64,000 nucleotides of DNA from Tetrahymena elliotti 4EA (Eukaryota > Ciliophora > Oligohymenophorea > Hymenostomatida > Tetrahymenidae): assembly GCA_000231825.2 (NCBI GenBank), contig JH720370.1:7109-71108 (forward strand). The letters are read 5' to 3'. Positions 1 through 12,123 of the stretch are shown here, piece after piece. The notes beneath the pieces are model-generated. The model did no database searches. It saw only the letters and a program-made list of their open reading frames with translations, and had not been told where the DNA came from. The position numbers were made by a program, and so were the translations under genes. The stretch's first letter is position 1. Every line of letters begins with the position of its first letter.

Positions 1-199
1 TCAAAAATAATTAAAAAAATATATTTTTAAAAAATAATTTTTAATTCAATAGGCCATTACTCTTTTTAATATTTTCAATAAATAATACAGTAAAAAATAA
101 AAATTTATATTTATACTAAGTTATACATATCAGTGTATAAACCTATTTCTACCCCCCTACCCTCTACCCCCCTTTTAAACAATTCTTTATTCAATACTT

Positions 200-1950
200 A
201 TTTTTAATTTTTTAAAAGGAATAATAATATTGGTGAAATGGGAGTATAAAGATTAGGATCTGGCTTAGCAAAATGCTCTAATCTCTTAACTTTCACTCTT
301 GGTCTGGAGTAAAAATAGTATTTTATTACCAAATATGTATTTTAAATAATAATTGCATTAATTTATTAGCAACTAATTGACTAATTTGGCTTTCCTATTC
401 ATTCATTTTCTATTACTTACTTTCCTATTAAAATCCAATTTTATGCTTTTCTTTTGAAAATTTCTTTATTCAATATTTATTTTTTTTTTTTGAAAGTATC
501 ACTAATATTGGTTCGATGGGATCATAAAGATTAGTATCTGAGTTGACAAAATGCTCTAAACTTTAAAGTTTGACCCTTAAACTCTAGTAAAAATAGAGTT
601 TCAAATATTAATTCTACTTTTTTAATTAACTCGTTATTTAATTTATGATCAAGTGACTGCCTAATTTGGCTTGGTTCACTTTATATTTTTTTGGCTCATC
701 TACTCATTCACTCATTTTTATTTGTTGTTTACTATTTAATTCGATTCTCTAACTCTATTTTTTTAATTTTTTAAAAGAGATAATTTCATTGATGAGATGG
801 GAGCATAAGCGTTAGGATCTGAGTTAGCAAAATGTCCTAATCTCTAAACTTTGACTGTTTACCTCTTGTAAAAATATTGTTTCAATATTAATTATGCTTT
901 TTTAATAAATAATTTTTTTAATTTATTTGTGATTGAATGACTAATTTGGGTTGGTTTACTTGATATTTAATTTACTCTTTTATTCATTAACTTTTATTTG
1001 TCGCTCTCATATTTAATTTAAATTATATATTTTTCTCATTCTTTTAAAAATTTCTTTTTTCAATACTTATTTTTTATTTTTTAAAAGTAATTTAGACAGA
1101 GAATAATTAAGACCACAAGTAATAAAAGCTAAAAGACTTGTCACTGAAATGGTGAGATGATGATTACTTTTAATGAGATGATAAATATTACTTATTTTTA
1201 AATGATTTAATTAACAGTTACATCCATAAAATAATTTATCAAAATAATTATCTTCAAAATTAAAAAACTTAATTTTGAAGCTAAAAATAAAAAAATTATA
1301 GCTTTATTATTAAAGCTTATTTATCTATCTTTATAAGAATTGTGGTAAAAATAGTGTTTCAATATTAATTATGCTTGAAAGAATAAATAACCATTTTAAT
1401 TTATGGAAGAAAGGCTGATTGATTGACTAATTTGGGTTGGTTTACTTGATTGATATTTTTTTGGCTTGCCCGTTCATTAATCTTTATTTATCCTTTTCAG
1501 ATTTAATTCAAATTTTTATATCTCTCTCATTCATTTACATATTTCTTTATTCAATATTATTATTTGTTCTTTTCAAATTTAATTCACATTTTTATGTTTT
1601 TTTCATTGTTTTAAATAATTATTTATTCAATTTTTATTTTGTGGAAATAATATTGGGGATTTTGGAGCATAAGACTTAACAAAATGCTCTTATCTGTAAA
1701 TTTTGAGTCTTGATCTAGTGTAAAAATAGCATTTCAATATTAATTATGCATTTTTCAATAAACAAATAAATAAATATAAATTTTAATTTATGAGTGATAG
1801 GCTGACTGATAGACTAATTGACTTGAGTTTGTTTGCTTGATATTTGTTTGGCTGGCTCATTGATTATGTGTTTTTATAAAGCAATAATAGAATTTGTGGA
1901 ATGGGAGAACACAGATTAAGATCAAAACTATTAAAAAAAAAAGATTAGTT
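200..1950 (+). repeat. Left array of degenerate ~280-bp tandem repeats
   Basis: Related units begin near 220, 500 and 770, a spacing of about 280 bp, and a fourth lies near 1640. Partial pieces lie near 1340 and 1880. Each unit has a less AT-rich core of about 70 bp (GATTAGGATCTG, then TTAGCAAAATGCTCTAATC, then a TTTGACTCTT-like part and AGTAAAAATA), followed by AT-rich filler containing TGACTAATTTGG and a run ending in TTTTTTAAAAG. The copies differ by many substitutions and small indels, so this is an old or weakly homogenised array. No convincing reading frame crosses several units. The same family, in the same orientation, forms the right array. Confidence 0.85.
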
Positions 1951-3610
1951 GAATTATCATTAAGTTGTGAAAATTATAATTTATTTAATTGAAGAGATAG
2001 ACGTTACTTAAATTTAAATAATTTTATGATTATTATTCATTATTTTATTTATTAAAATTAATTTTTGATAAAAGTTTGAATTAATTTCAAAACTAAAAAT
2101 AAATAAAAATCTTGTATGAATTTAAAAATTTCTTTCTCTGTCTTAATCAGATTTTTTTTATTAATTTAAATTAACTTTTTATTTATATTATTTAAAATGA
2201 TTTGATTTGATTTATTATTTCATGTTAAAAAAATTTAATTTTAAAAATCTATTGATTTGAAATCATTCTTTTTTGAATGAGATATTTCAGCAACCCCACC
2301 CACTTGACAAAAAAAGGTAAAATTAACCTAAATAAATTATTTATCAAAATGAAAAATCCAATTTTGTAAATATCTGTAAGGATACATATTTCAAAAAAGG
2401 TTGGATATACTAAGCTCAGACAAATAATTTTTGTACTTCACTTTTCTTTCTGATAGAATTTTATAAATATAAGATTGATAATCCAATGTGGTAATTTAAA
2501 ATATGAAATATTTATTTAAAAAAATAACAACAAATGTGATTTCAAATTTACCCAATATTATTAATATGCTTTTGAAAATATGAATATCTAATTTTATTAA
2601 ATGGGTTAAATTATTAATTTAAAAAAAAAAAAGCAAAATTAAATTAGCTTGTCAATAAAAATTAATAAATATCTATGAGTTATTCTGTAAGGGATTATTA
2701 TTATAATTTTGGAGTAAAGTATTTGGATAAAAAGATTATACATATTTAATTATTAATTTAATTCTCAAAAAATACTAATTTTAAAAGGAAAACAATTCAT
2801 TAGTAAAAAACTTTAAAATTTTATTTTAAAATTTATTTTTTTTTAAAATAGTAATTTGCTAAGTAAAAATAAATTAAAACTATCTATTTTAATGATTTTG
2901 ATAAGATAGTAATATACGATAAGACCTAGATAATTTGTTTGATCAGGAATTCTTTTTTGAAATTTGAAAAATTTTGATAATTAATTAAATAGATAAAAAT
3001 AGAACGCATAATATTATGGTAAATATAAGTAAGTTATTAGTTAGATATTTTTAATTTAGGTACTTACTTAAATTAAATGTATTTGAAAAGTAAGGCTTAA
3101 TTTATTAGAGTATGAAATTGATATAAAAGAAGTAAATTAATGTTGAATAAAATAGTACTAAAAAAGTCCAAAATAAAGAATGAAATGCATTTAATTTTGT
3201 TTAAATATAATGAATGCAAGCTAAAATTTTGAAAATATAATGAAATTCATTGTATACTCAATGATAATTTACCACTATTTCTGATAAGGTGGATATTTAA
3301 GATTGAAATTTAAAAATAACTCTCTAATGTGATTTTGATAGCCTCAGCAGAAAAAAAATAATTGCTTTTCATTTGTGGAAAGAAATCAAAATTTTTAATC
3401 AACTATTTTGTTTGATTTAAAATCAATTAAAAGTGGGAGAGTAAATTGATATAGAAGATATGTGAATGTAATAATATAAAGGCAACTCAGCTTAGATTAA
3501 GGGTTTTTAACAAGAAATTTGTTTAAACGATAATAATAATTAAAAAAATTAAAAATTAAGTAAATTTGATTTATTATAAAAAAAAGAGTAATAATTGCAT
3601 TCATAAATAA
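1951..3610. other. AT-rich non-coding stretch
   Basis: Very AT-rich sequence between the left array and the tetraspanin-like gene. No frame with protein-like composition was seen on either strand, and no RNA gene was recognised. The final part presumably carries the promoter of the gene starting at 3611. Confidence 0.6.
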
Positions 3611-4504
3611 ATGTATCAACCTATTTAAGATCAATAATAAAAGAAGTCTTGCCTTTAAGTTTATATTTCTTGGACTTCTTACATTAATTTAGTCATCAGT
3701 ATTGCCGCATTAGCACTTGGTATCTACACTGCAGTTAGAAATAGAGATGTCTGGAGTAATTCTAGTTTTGATTGGAATAAAATATTTATTGCCTTATTGA
3801 TAACTGGTTCTGTTTTCCTTTTCCTCACCTCTATTGCAGGTATCTTTGGTGGCAGAAAGTAAAATAAATGTTGCATTTTTATTTTCTAAGTACTTAGCAT
3901 CATTCTCGCAGTATTTTTCCTTTTTGCTGGTTTCTTTTTCTTAGGTTTAACTGATTCTCACTATAATGATATCGAAGACAACAAATGTGTCAACGGAAAC
4001 GATATAACTAAGATTTTCTAATATGGTTAAGAAGCCTACAACTTAGCTGATTAATTACTTTGCACAGAATAGTGTCCTTGCAAAGTTACTAATACTAATG
4101 TCAAAGATTATATTTAAAAAAATTACATTCTCAAAGCTAAATACATCTAGGCTACTGGTGTTGTTAAAGTCTAAGATTGCAATGGCTATTCTGATAAATT
4201 TTCTAATTCTGATGTCAAAAATTAAGCTAGCTGGTTAGAATCTTTAGAAGATTCTTTCAGCTGTACTGGTATGTGCTCAAAGCCTTCTAATATTTATTTC
4301 TTCAGTGATATTAATAATGGTATCCCTGATGAAGATACTTGCAAAGAAAAGTTTTAAGATTTTGTTTAAAGTTATGGTAGAGTTGCCTACATTGTTGGTT
4401 TATCTGTTGGATTTTACCTCCTTTTCAATGCTATCCTTGCTTTTTGCTTATGTTGCAGAAGAAAACAATCAGGAAGTCTTTACGAACGTTTTGCAAACTA
4501 TTGA
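3611..4504 (+). CDS. Tetraspanin-like four-helix membrane protein
   Basis: Single open frame of 297 residues read with TAA/TAG as Gln, ending on TGA. Hydrophobic segments lie near residues 23-43, 60-82, 89-113 and 263-287. This gives the tetraspanin layout: two close helices, a third, a large loop of about 150 residues with several cysteines, a fourth helix and a short basic Cys-containing tail. The large loop contains EQCPCKV and CTGMC rather than a clear CCG motif, so this is tetraspanin-like rather than a textbook member. Such proteins organise membrane microdomains at the cell surface or in vesicles. The ATG at 3611 is the first that places TM1 near the N terminus. No intron is needed. 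Identity comes from topology and Cys pattern only. Confidence 0.75.
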
Positions 4505-6128
4505 AGCAACATTCAAAAGAATTTTATTTGACTCCATTTATAATATTTATAAAATTAGAAATTTCTCAACATAAAAAAAACAAAGCAAACTATCAAAAAC
4601 AAGCCATAAATATAAATAAATTTCTATAAAGTATTTTATTTGTTTAACTTAATAATCTATCCTTCATTTAATTCTATTCTTTAAAAAAAAAATTAAATCT
4701 TCTTTGTTTTTAATATACACTCTTTCAGATTTTTCATTCCAAACAAATAAACCAAAAAATAAACAAGCAAAAATTGTTAAAATTATCTAAGTTAAGCTAT
4801 TTAATTACTATGCTTTTACGAAATAATATCATTATAATGATCTTTTACAATAAAATATCTCATTTTAATTCATTGTAAAATATTCAATTTAATTTGCACT
4901 TAAATCTCAATTTTTTTTTACAGCATACTAATTATTACATAGAAAAGCCTTGCTTCCTCTGACTAAAAATTATAATTTTGCTCTAGAAGATTATGATTCT
5001 CATGTTTTTAATACTCCATATGAATTAATTTAAAGCATATTAAATAAATTAATTTCGTAGTCTTCGTAGTCAAGTCCAAATCTTTAAAAGATAAATCTAA
5101 ATCACTTTTTCCTATCTTAAAATCATTCAGAATTATGAGAATAGTATAAAAACTATGGTAAAGTAAATTTAAATAAAAAATATCACCATTTTTATTATTT
5201 ATTTACAAAATGAATTTTTTTAAATTCCAAAAATACATTTTTATTTAATATTTATCAGGTTATTAGATTGATTTTAAATTCTTTAGAAAAAATATTACTT
5301 TTTTTGCATAAAATATAGATGTAATAAATGCTTTTTGATTCATTTTCAATAAGTAAATAATATTTGAAAATTAGAATATATTAATTTTATAATAAAAATA
5401 AATTTATTTTTTCTATTATAAATTTATTAAGAATTACAGAACGAGTTTAAATAAGGAAAGTAAAATAAATTTAAAATAAAAAATAGCTTCATTTTTTTCA
5501 TTAAAGTTTAAAATGAATTTTTTAATTTCCAAAATCTACACTTTAATTTAATTAAAAAAATATTTTTAGATTTTAAATTCTTTTGAAAAGATATTACTTT
5601 TTTGGAACTAATTAATCCTTTTTGAGCCATTTTTAAGATGTATAAAATATTTAAACTTATTTTGTGATAATGGATTATTTCAAAAATAAAATAAAACTAC
5701 AATATTTTATTAAAAGTTGAAATAAAATTGAATGTAATTACTTTGAGAATGTTCAATTAACTGTAAAATATTTGGTAATTTAGAGAATCATCTTAATTAT
5801 AATATAAAAATTCATATTAAATGAAAAAACAAAATTTAGAAAATAGCAAAGAGCTTTGAAGAATGTTTAAATTTATTTTTTAATTCTGCCATTTAATGAA
5901 ATGATACAATTTTTTTAAATTATAAAAGGAAGCCAAAAAAACTTACATAATAGAAGGATTGTGGAAAAACTCTGATCATATGATAGAAGTAAGGTGAATA
6001 TGATAGAACTAATATATCTTTCTTTTCTTTTTGAGATATACTATAAAAACTCTAATCTTTTTTACTAGATAATTATTATCATAAATAACATGCATTTTAT
6101 TTAAAAATTTCTTATTCACTCATTAAAA
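4505..6128. other. Intergenic stretch with an orphan coding-like frame and a duplicated segment
   Basis: About 1.6 kb between two + strand genes. A frame ending on TGA at 5136-5138 has protein-like composition over roughly 4700-5138 but no start codon. Two related AT-rich segments, about 5155-5320 and 5450-5620, look like a degenerate direct duplication: both contain AATAAAAAATA, AAAATGAATTTTTT, TTTTAAATTCTTT and AATATTACTTTTTT in the same order. Apart from these, nothing was recognised. Confidence 0.5.
4926..5138 (+). other. Possible orphan exon, unassigned
   Basis: About 70 codons read without interruption to a TGA and include residues such as LEDYDSHVFNTPYELI, more protein-like than typical AT-rich noise. 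The frame stays open upstream to about 4700. A TTTTTTTTTACAG acceptor-like site ends at 4923. No in-frame ATG or compatible upstream exon was found. It could be a terminal exon of an unrecognised gene, a gene remnant or chance; TGA is rare in such AT-rich DNA, so long open frames occur easily. Confidence 0.25.
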
Positions 6129-7022
6129 ATGGAAAATTAACAAATTAAATTAGGTAAAGTTAATGTACCAATTTTGAAATTCCGCGAAGGAGGTAGTATT
6201 CCTTAAATCGGCTATGGTACCTACGAGCTACGTTAGAACGAATGCATTACGGGAGTTACTGAAGCACTCAAAATAGGATATACTCATATCGATACTGCTA
6301 GTGTTTACAGAAATGAATAGGATATCGCTAAAGTCATTCACAATCCTGCTTATGGGATCAAGCGTGAAGATTTATTTATCACTTCTAAAATTAGTCCAGG
6401 TGAATAAGGATTTGAATAAGCTAAAAAGGCTGTTCAAGATATGCTCACTCGTTTAAACATTAAATATTTAGATTGTGTTTTAATTCATTGGCCAGGTGTC
6501 AGTAAATTACCTCCTAGCGATCCTAAGAATGCTTAGGTTCGTTTAGAAACTTGGAAAGCTCTTATTGAATTAAGAAAGGCAGGTATAATTAAGCATATCG
6601 GAGTTAGTAATTTCAATGTTAATCATCTCTAACACTTGATTGAAAAGAGTGAGTTCAAACCAGAAATGAATTAATTTGAAATCCACCCATTATGTTTCAA
6701 TAAAAAAACTGTAGATTTCTGCTAATAGAATGGAATTATAGTTGAAGCATACAGTCCACTTGCCAGATAGCATGAAAAAGTCATGAAACACCCCTTAATT
6801 AATTAAATAGCTCAAAAACATAAAAAAACTGTTGCTTAAGTACTCTTAAGATGGGCTCTCTAAAACAATATGGTAATTATCCCTAAATCTAAAACCCCAT
6901 AACGTATTAAAGAAAATATAAATATACTCGATTTTGCTTTAAGTCCTGAAGAATTATAATAAATGAACTAGTTAGATGAAAATCTCCATACTTGTTGGGA
7001 TCCAGTTTCAGTAACTCATTGA
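6129..7022 (+). CDS. Aldo-keto reductase
   Basis: Intron-less frame of 297 residues, a normal length for the cytosolic NAD(P)H-dependent aldo-keto reductase family, which reduces aldehydes and ketones to alcohols on a TIM barrel. The catalytic tetrad is visible: Asp55 and Tyr60 in HIDTASVYRNE, Lys87 in FITSKI and His120 in VLIHWPG. GVSNFN and the cofactor-binding IPKSKTPQRIKENI region near the C terminus are typical of the family. The start gives the expected beta-strand GGSIPQIGYGTY near residue 22. Substrate cannot be told from sequence. Many in-frame TAA/TAG codons confirm the ciliate code. Confidence 0.93.
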
Positions 7023-7903
7023 AAGAGCTCATTCATATTTTAAAATATAAAATAATAAAATCATCAAATTCTAAAAATAGGAAATGCTTTATTAAGCAAA
7101 TAACTAAAAATATAGCATAATAGTCGTTTTCTATTTGTATATTATATTTTTGTAGAGATAAAAAACAAATAATATTTTAACTAAATTCATTTTTTATTTA
7201 ATCTTTCTCCTTCCATTTTAAATTCTAAAAAAATTGAAAAGCATTTCATGCATTTATCAAATGAAAAAGTTATTAGGTTATTTTCATAAATGAATAATAT
7301 TTATTTTTAAAATATTTTTTTAAAGAATTTTAGAGTTGCTATCTTCCACAGAACAGACAGCATACGATAGGTAGAATTGTGGAATAGATAATGGATAAAA
7401 AAAAGAAATTATTTGTTGAAAATTCACGTAGAAGTTAAGATCTTCATTTTTTTAAAGTCAGCTAAGATTAAAAAATAGGGACACTTCAAAGTAAATTAAA
7501 GTAAAATATTTATTTAACATATATTTTTTACTCATAAGTGAAAATTGACAGTTTTTTAGAGCAGTTTTAATACCTATTTAAATATTTTCTTTAAGTAAAA
7601 TTATTTTTTAATAAATATTTTTAATTAAATTTAAATATTCCTCATCATTAATGTTAGCAATATAATTTCTTTAATTTTTATCGAGATTTATTTAAGAGTT
7701 TATAAGATTTCTATTGTATATGATTTTTCTACTTAAAATATATATTAAACTTGAAACCTAAAATTATTTCCCTAAATTTAGTTGAGACCAATTAGATTAA
7801 ATTAAAGATTTGATCAATTCTATGACTTGAATTTATAGAATCGAGTCAAAAGAATTTTTTATTTTTGAAATTTTAGATTTTGCTCTTAAAGTAAATTAGT
7901 AAT
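7023..7903. other. Intergenic, AT-rich
   Basis: 3' region of the aldo-keto reductase gene and upstream region of the FYVE-TBC gene. Nothing beyond AT-rich sequence was recognised. An in-frame TGA lies about 40 bp upstream of the ATG at 7904. Confidence 0.6.
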
Positions 7904-10679
7904 ATGGATAAATAAAGAATGAATGAGATATTGTTTTGCTAATTTTTTTAAAATGGAATTGAATTTTTGCTATTTTATAAAAATGTTAATTTATCTATAA
8001 ATATTCAATTGCGAGTAATTTTATGAGCAAATCTAATAGCTACTGTTTAAGAAATATCAGGTTGGTAATGTTAAGTTTTTATTAATAGATAGCTTGGTGT
8101 TGTATCTATTTTATAAATTTACTTATCAGACAACTAGTTTCAAATATTCTATCTATTTATGAAAATTAAGGAGTATCTAAAAAGTGATAACAACAATTTA
8201 TTAGTTTTAATTAATATATTAAAAATTTACTTTTAAAAAAATCATGTTTAGGAAGATAATAAATAAGACAATTAACAAAGGTTATGATGCACAGAATTGT
8301 GAAATTTGCAAATAAAACCTATCACTTTTGTAATATGTTTCAAACAAGTATAATATGCTAAAATTTTCATTAAAAAATATAAAAAAAGCAAATTAAAGAG
8401 AATTCATAAATGCAAAAGATGTTTGAGATATGTATGCTCTGATTGCGGATCTTAAAAAGCAATTGTAAATAAAATATATTTAAATGAATTATTGAATAAT
8501 TTAAATATGATTTTAAGGCATAGAAAAGCTAATCATTATTAAATTAACTATACAGATAACAGGATATGATGTTAATCCAAACTAACCACATAGAATTTGC
8601 AATATTTGTCATAGAGAACTCGATATTTAGATCAAGATTATTAAATGCGTAAAAAATATTTGCTTTAAAATAAAAGTTATTCAATTCAAAAATAAATTTA
8701 TAAAAAATAGAATGATTTATGTTGGAATTAGAATAGCTATATATCAGAGAAATGGCGCAATTCAATTAATCTTTATCAACTTGAGTAAAAATAAAACTTT
8801 TAATTTATCTACCAACTTACATATCTATTTTCTTTTTTAATACTTAAAATAATACTTATAAATAAATAGTAAGAAAAAGCAAACTTTTTAGTCTTTTAGT
8901 TACTATGAATATCTGGAACAATATGCTAAAAACAAAGAAAATTATGAGTCTGAAATAGATATTATTACCAAGGATGTTGATTTAGTAATTCATAGATTTT
9001 TTAAACTTTAAAAAAGAAGAATAAAGAAAGAAATTACACCAAATGTTAGTTGAGAATTGTTTTGATAATTAATTTTATAATTAACATAGGGAAGAAGCGA
9101 TAGTATTGTCTTTAATTACTCAAGTAGATAGTTTATAGAAAAATTGTAAGAAGGTTAGAGCATAGAATAGATAAGACAAAATATTAAAAATGTTTTAATT
9201 GCGTTAGTTGTAAAGTACCCATATTTAGGATATTGCCAAGGAATGAATTATTTAGCTGTTGTTTTATTATGTTTTACAAATGAAGAAGTTGCATTTTCAT
9301 TATATTGTCATCTTATTGATAATATCCTTCCTGATAAATATTATCAAAAGAATGGAAAAGGGTCAGGATTAATTGGATTCATGGCAGAGTGCTATGTTTT
9401 GAGAAATCTTATTCCTTCTTACTTTAATGACCCAAATGAAATCAATCATCTTCAAACATTTTTAGAAATGCAGTGTCCTAACTACCTGCTCACTCTTCTC
9501 ATAAATACATTAAATGTCACATGTGTGTTCCATGTTTGGGATTTAATGTTCATGGAAAACTCTGTAAAATATTTAAAAATAAATTTACATTAAATTTTAA
9601 TTCATTTTAAAAATATTTAGATTATCCCATTTGAGAGATGTATTATTTCTATGATTTAGATTAATAAGGAGTCGATTTTAGATTACTTTCAAGATCCTAA
9701 TGTAGCTGATGCAATATTAAGAAATACCACATATGATGAGCTCAAAGCAAAAATGAACTTTTCAATCTGTGAAGAAGCAAGAACTTCACTTATGGAATTG
9801 TTTTATTAAGAATTTAGTGAAAAATGGACAAAAGACAATTCAAATATTCATTATTAACTTAAAAAAATTACAAAGTTCTCAATCGATGAAATCAAATAAA
9901 TCTAAAAAGAATTTAACAAACTATTAGAATCAAAATATGCTTCAGATCAACAATAAGAATAACAAAGTGCAGAAGATGCCAACTCTCCTCCTCAAGAAAA
10001 CGAAATCAATAGACCAAAATCAGAGTCAAAAAAATTCCAAAAAAAAGGAATTAGTAGATAAGAATTTGTTAACTTAATGATGAAGTTTAACCAAGAATAT
10101 TAAGCAGAACACAAAATCATTATAAAAGATGAATAGCTCCAAAAAATTTTTGATTTATTTATTGAAGTCGAAGGGGGTGTTCTAGATTTAAGGTAACTTT
10201 CGTTGTAGATTTTATTGGCTTAATAATTATTTAAGTTTGTGTTTTAAACAGAAATATAAATATTTTGCTCCTCCATAAATTAATTAATTAATTATTAAAT
10301 TACTTAAATAAGGGAATTCTTATGTTGCATGAGTATCGTTACAAGAGGTGATGTCAAAGAAAAGTTAGAAATGTTTTTTTATGTTTTTGATGCAAATAAG
10401 AAATAATATTTGTCAAAGAATGAATTCTTTTTCTTGATTGATACACTAATTCATTCAATAGCAATTATAGATAAAAACATAAATCTAAAAGAAAATGCCT
10501 GCTAATTTTTAATATCTTTGGAAGACGAATATATGAATAAAGAGAAGATATCTTTAAGTGATTTTTTACTTTTACTTTCTTCTCCTTTTATTTAAGAACT
10601 ATCTTATCTACAGCAAGTAGAATAAAGTAGAAATACAATTTAAGTGATGTCTCTAAATCTAAAAACTCTTTATAACTGA
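7904..10679 (+). CDS. FYVE-type zinc finger plus TBC (Rab-GAP-like) protein
   Basis: Ten-exon model: 7904-8014, 8093-8245, 8295-8329, 8389-8464, 8556-8648, 8711-8784, 8900-9044, 9090-9563, 9621-10234, 10313-10679. All junctions are GT/AG and agree in phase, giving 713 residues. Residues 90-143 hold eight cysteines spaced as in a FYVE finger (90, 93, 108, 111, 116, 119, 140, 143) around RIHKCKRC, expected to bind phosphatidylinositol-3-phosphate membranes. A TBC domain follows from about 190 to 400 with GYCQGMN (Gln finger near 279) and FHVWDLMF. The usual IxxDxxR arginine is not seen: ITKDVDL has Leu there. The C-terminal part has an EF-hand-like stretch (SIVTRGDV, then FDANKKQYLSKNEF) whose loop is poor in acidic ligands. 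A role in endosomal Rab regulation is inferred. The first exons are the least certain. Confidence 0.85.
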
Positions 10680-12123
10680 TATAAATCATTTTAAGTATTT
10701 TATTCTCACTTACTTTTCCAATCAAATTCACAAAATTACTTTATTAATTTACATCTTTTATAATCGTTGAACTATGTATGTAGATAGATCTATATAAATA
10801 TCTTTATAATTTATTCATTTTACCATTAATTTTATCCTAAATTAAATATTCAATAAAATTATTATCTTTAAAAAGATAAACTAATTCTATGAAATCTTTT
10901 ATTTATTTTATCAAATAAAATTGTTCAGTAGATGTAAATAAAAACTTAAATTAACTAAAATTGAGAAAAAAAATCATGATATTCTTTACAATTTTACAAA
11001 AATGAATGTAGCAATAATTATTCAAAATTTGATTTTAAAATTAAGAATTATTAAAATAATTAAACAATTGATCTTGATTTTAACAATTATTTTACATCTA
11101 GAATTATTATTGAAAATTAAACAATAGAAAATTTTATTTTTTAATATCAATAAAAATAAAAAAATCAATTATTTTAAATGAAATATTTTAAAATAAATTA
11201 TATTTATTTGCCCTTGATTTAAACTCTATTAAACAAAAAAAATTATCGTTTTTATTTTCAAATAATAACAAATTTAATAAAAAAATCTAAATCAATTATT
11301 TTATATTAACTAATAAGTATTTAGAAAAAAAATACTTGCCCTTGATTTTAATAATTATTTTACAAAAATAAAAGCTGGAATGAATAAGCTAATATTATTT
11401 AAAAATATAATTAGAAATATTTTAGAAAATTTAATTGTTTGCAATTTTAATTAAATTATCATTTTACAAAAAAATTCAAAGTAATAAAAAGACAGCATGA
11501 TAGGCAAATTTTATTATTAAATTTAAATAAATGCTCTATTTAAAATGACCTATGATTTAAAAAAAGAAATATTGATATCTTGATAGGAAAAAGAATAATA
11601 GGAAATAATAACCATTATAATAGCAAGGTTCTATAGAGAAATTATAATGAAATAGATAATTGAGTTATTTAAATTAACTAATATAGATAAAAAGATATAC
11701 TTATTAATAATTATTTTATAAAGAATTACAGTCTTTTATATGAATGATTATTATTTTAAGGTGAAAACTCATCAAAAATAACAATAATCATATAGTTTTC
11801 GCTGTTTATTTATTTATTTGTTTTATTATTATAGTAGAATTGTAATTTCTAGCTGATTGAAGTTTGTTTAATCATCAAATACAATATTCAGCCTTTTTTT
11901 ATAATTATCTCGAAAATTAATATTGATTTATTTATTTAGGTTTAGTGGATGAGTGAGTGAGTTTTTTAGTTAGTTATTAAATTATTCAGTCTGTTTTTTA
12001 GAATTAGAAAATTTTTTTCAGTTTGTCTTAAAGAATTTAGATGAATAAATAATCAGATTGAATGAAATTTTTACTCCTATTATTTTCTATCTAAATTTTT
12101 AAGAGATTTATTATTCAACTTTT
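10680..12123. other. Intergenic region between convergent genes, with short degenerate repeats
   Basis: Lies between the 3' ends of the FYVE-TBC gene and the phosphatase gene. Copies of a CTTGATTTTAA(C/T)AATTATTTTAC-like motif appear near 11070, 11210 and 11340. No frame with protein-like composition or RNA gene was seen. Confidence 0.5.

Noticed and set aside
510..525. GGTTCGATGGG resembling a tRNA B box
   Set aside because: Present in only one repeat unit; other units read differently, and no A box or cloverleaf could be drawn.
1437..1679. 80-codon standard-code frame in the left repeat array
   Set aside because: Made almost only of Phe, Ile, Leu, Tyr and Asn from AT-rich filler; not kept between repeat units.
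4305..4629. Two overlapping short + strand frames
   Set aside because: Out-of-frame shadows of the tetraspanin-like gene and its 3' flank.
8023..8092. Alternative start of the FYVE-TBC gene at 8023 with a 28-bp intron
   Set aside because: The intron would be much shorter than others here; the ATG at 7904 with a 78-bp intron gives a longer protein-like N terminus in phase.
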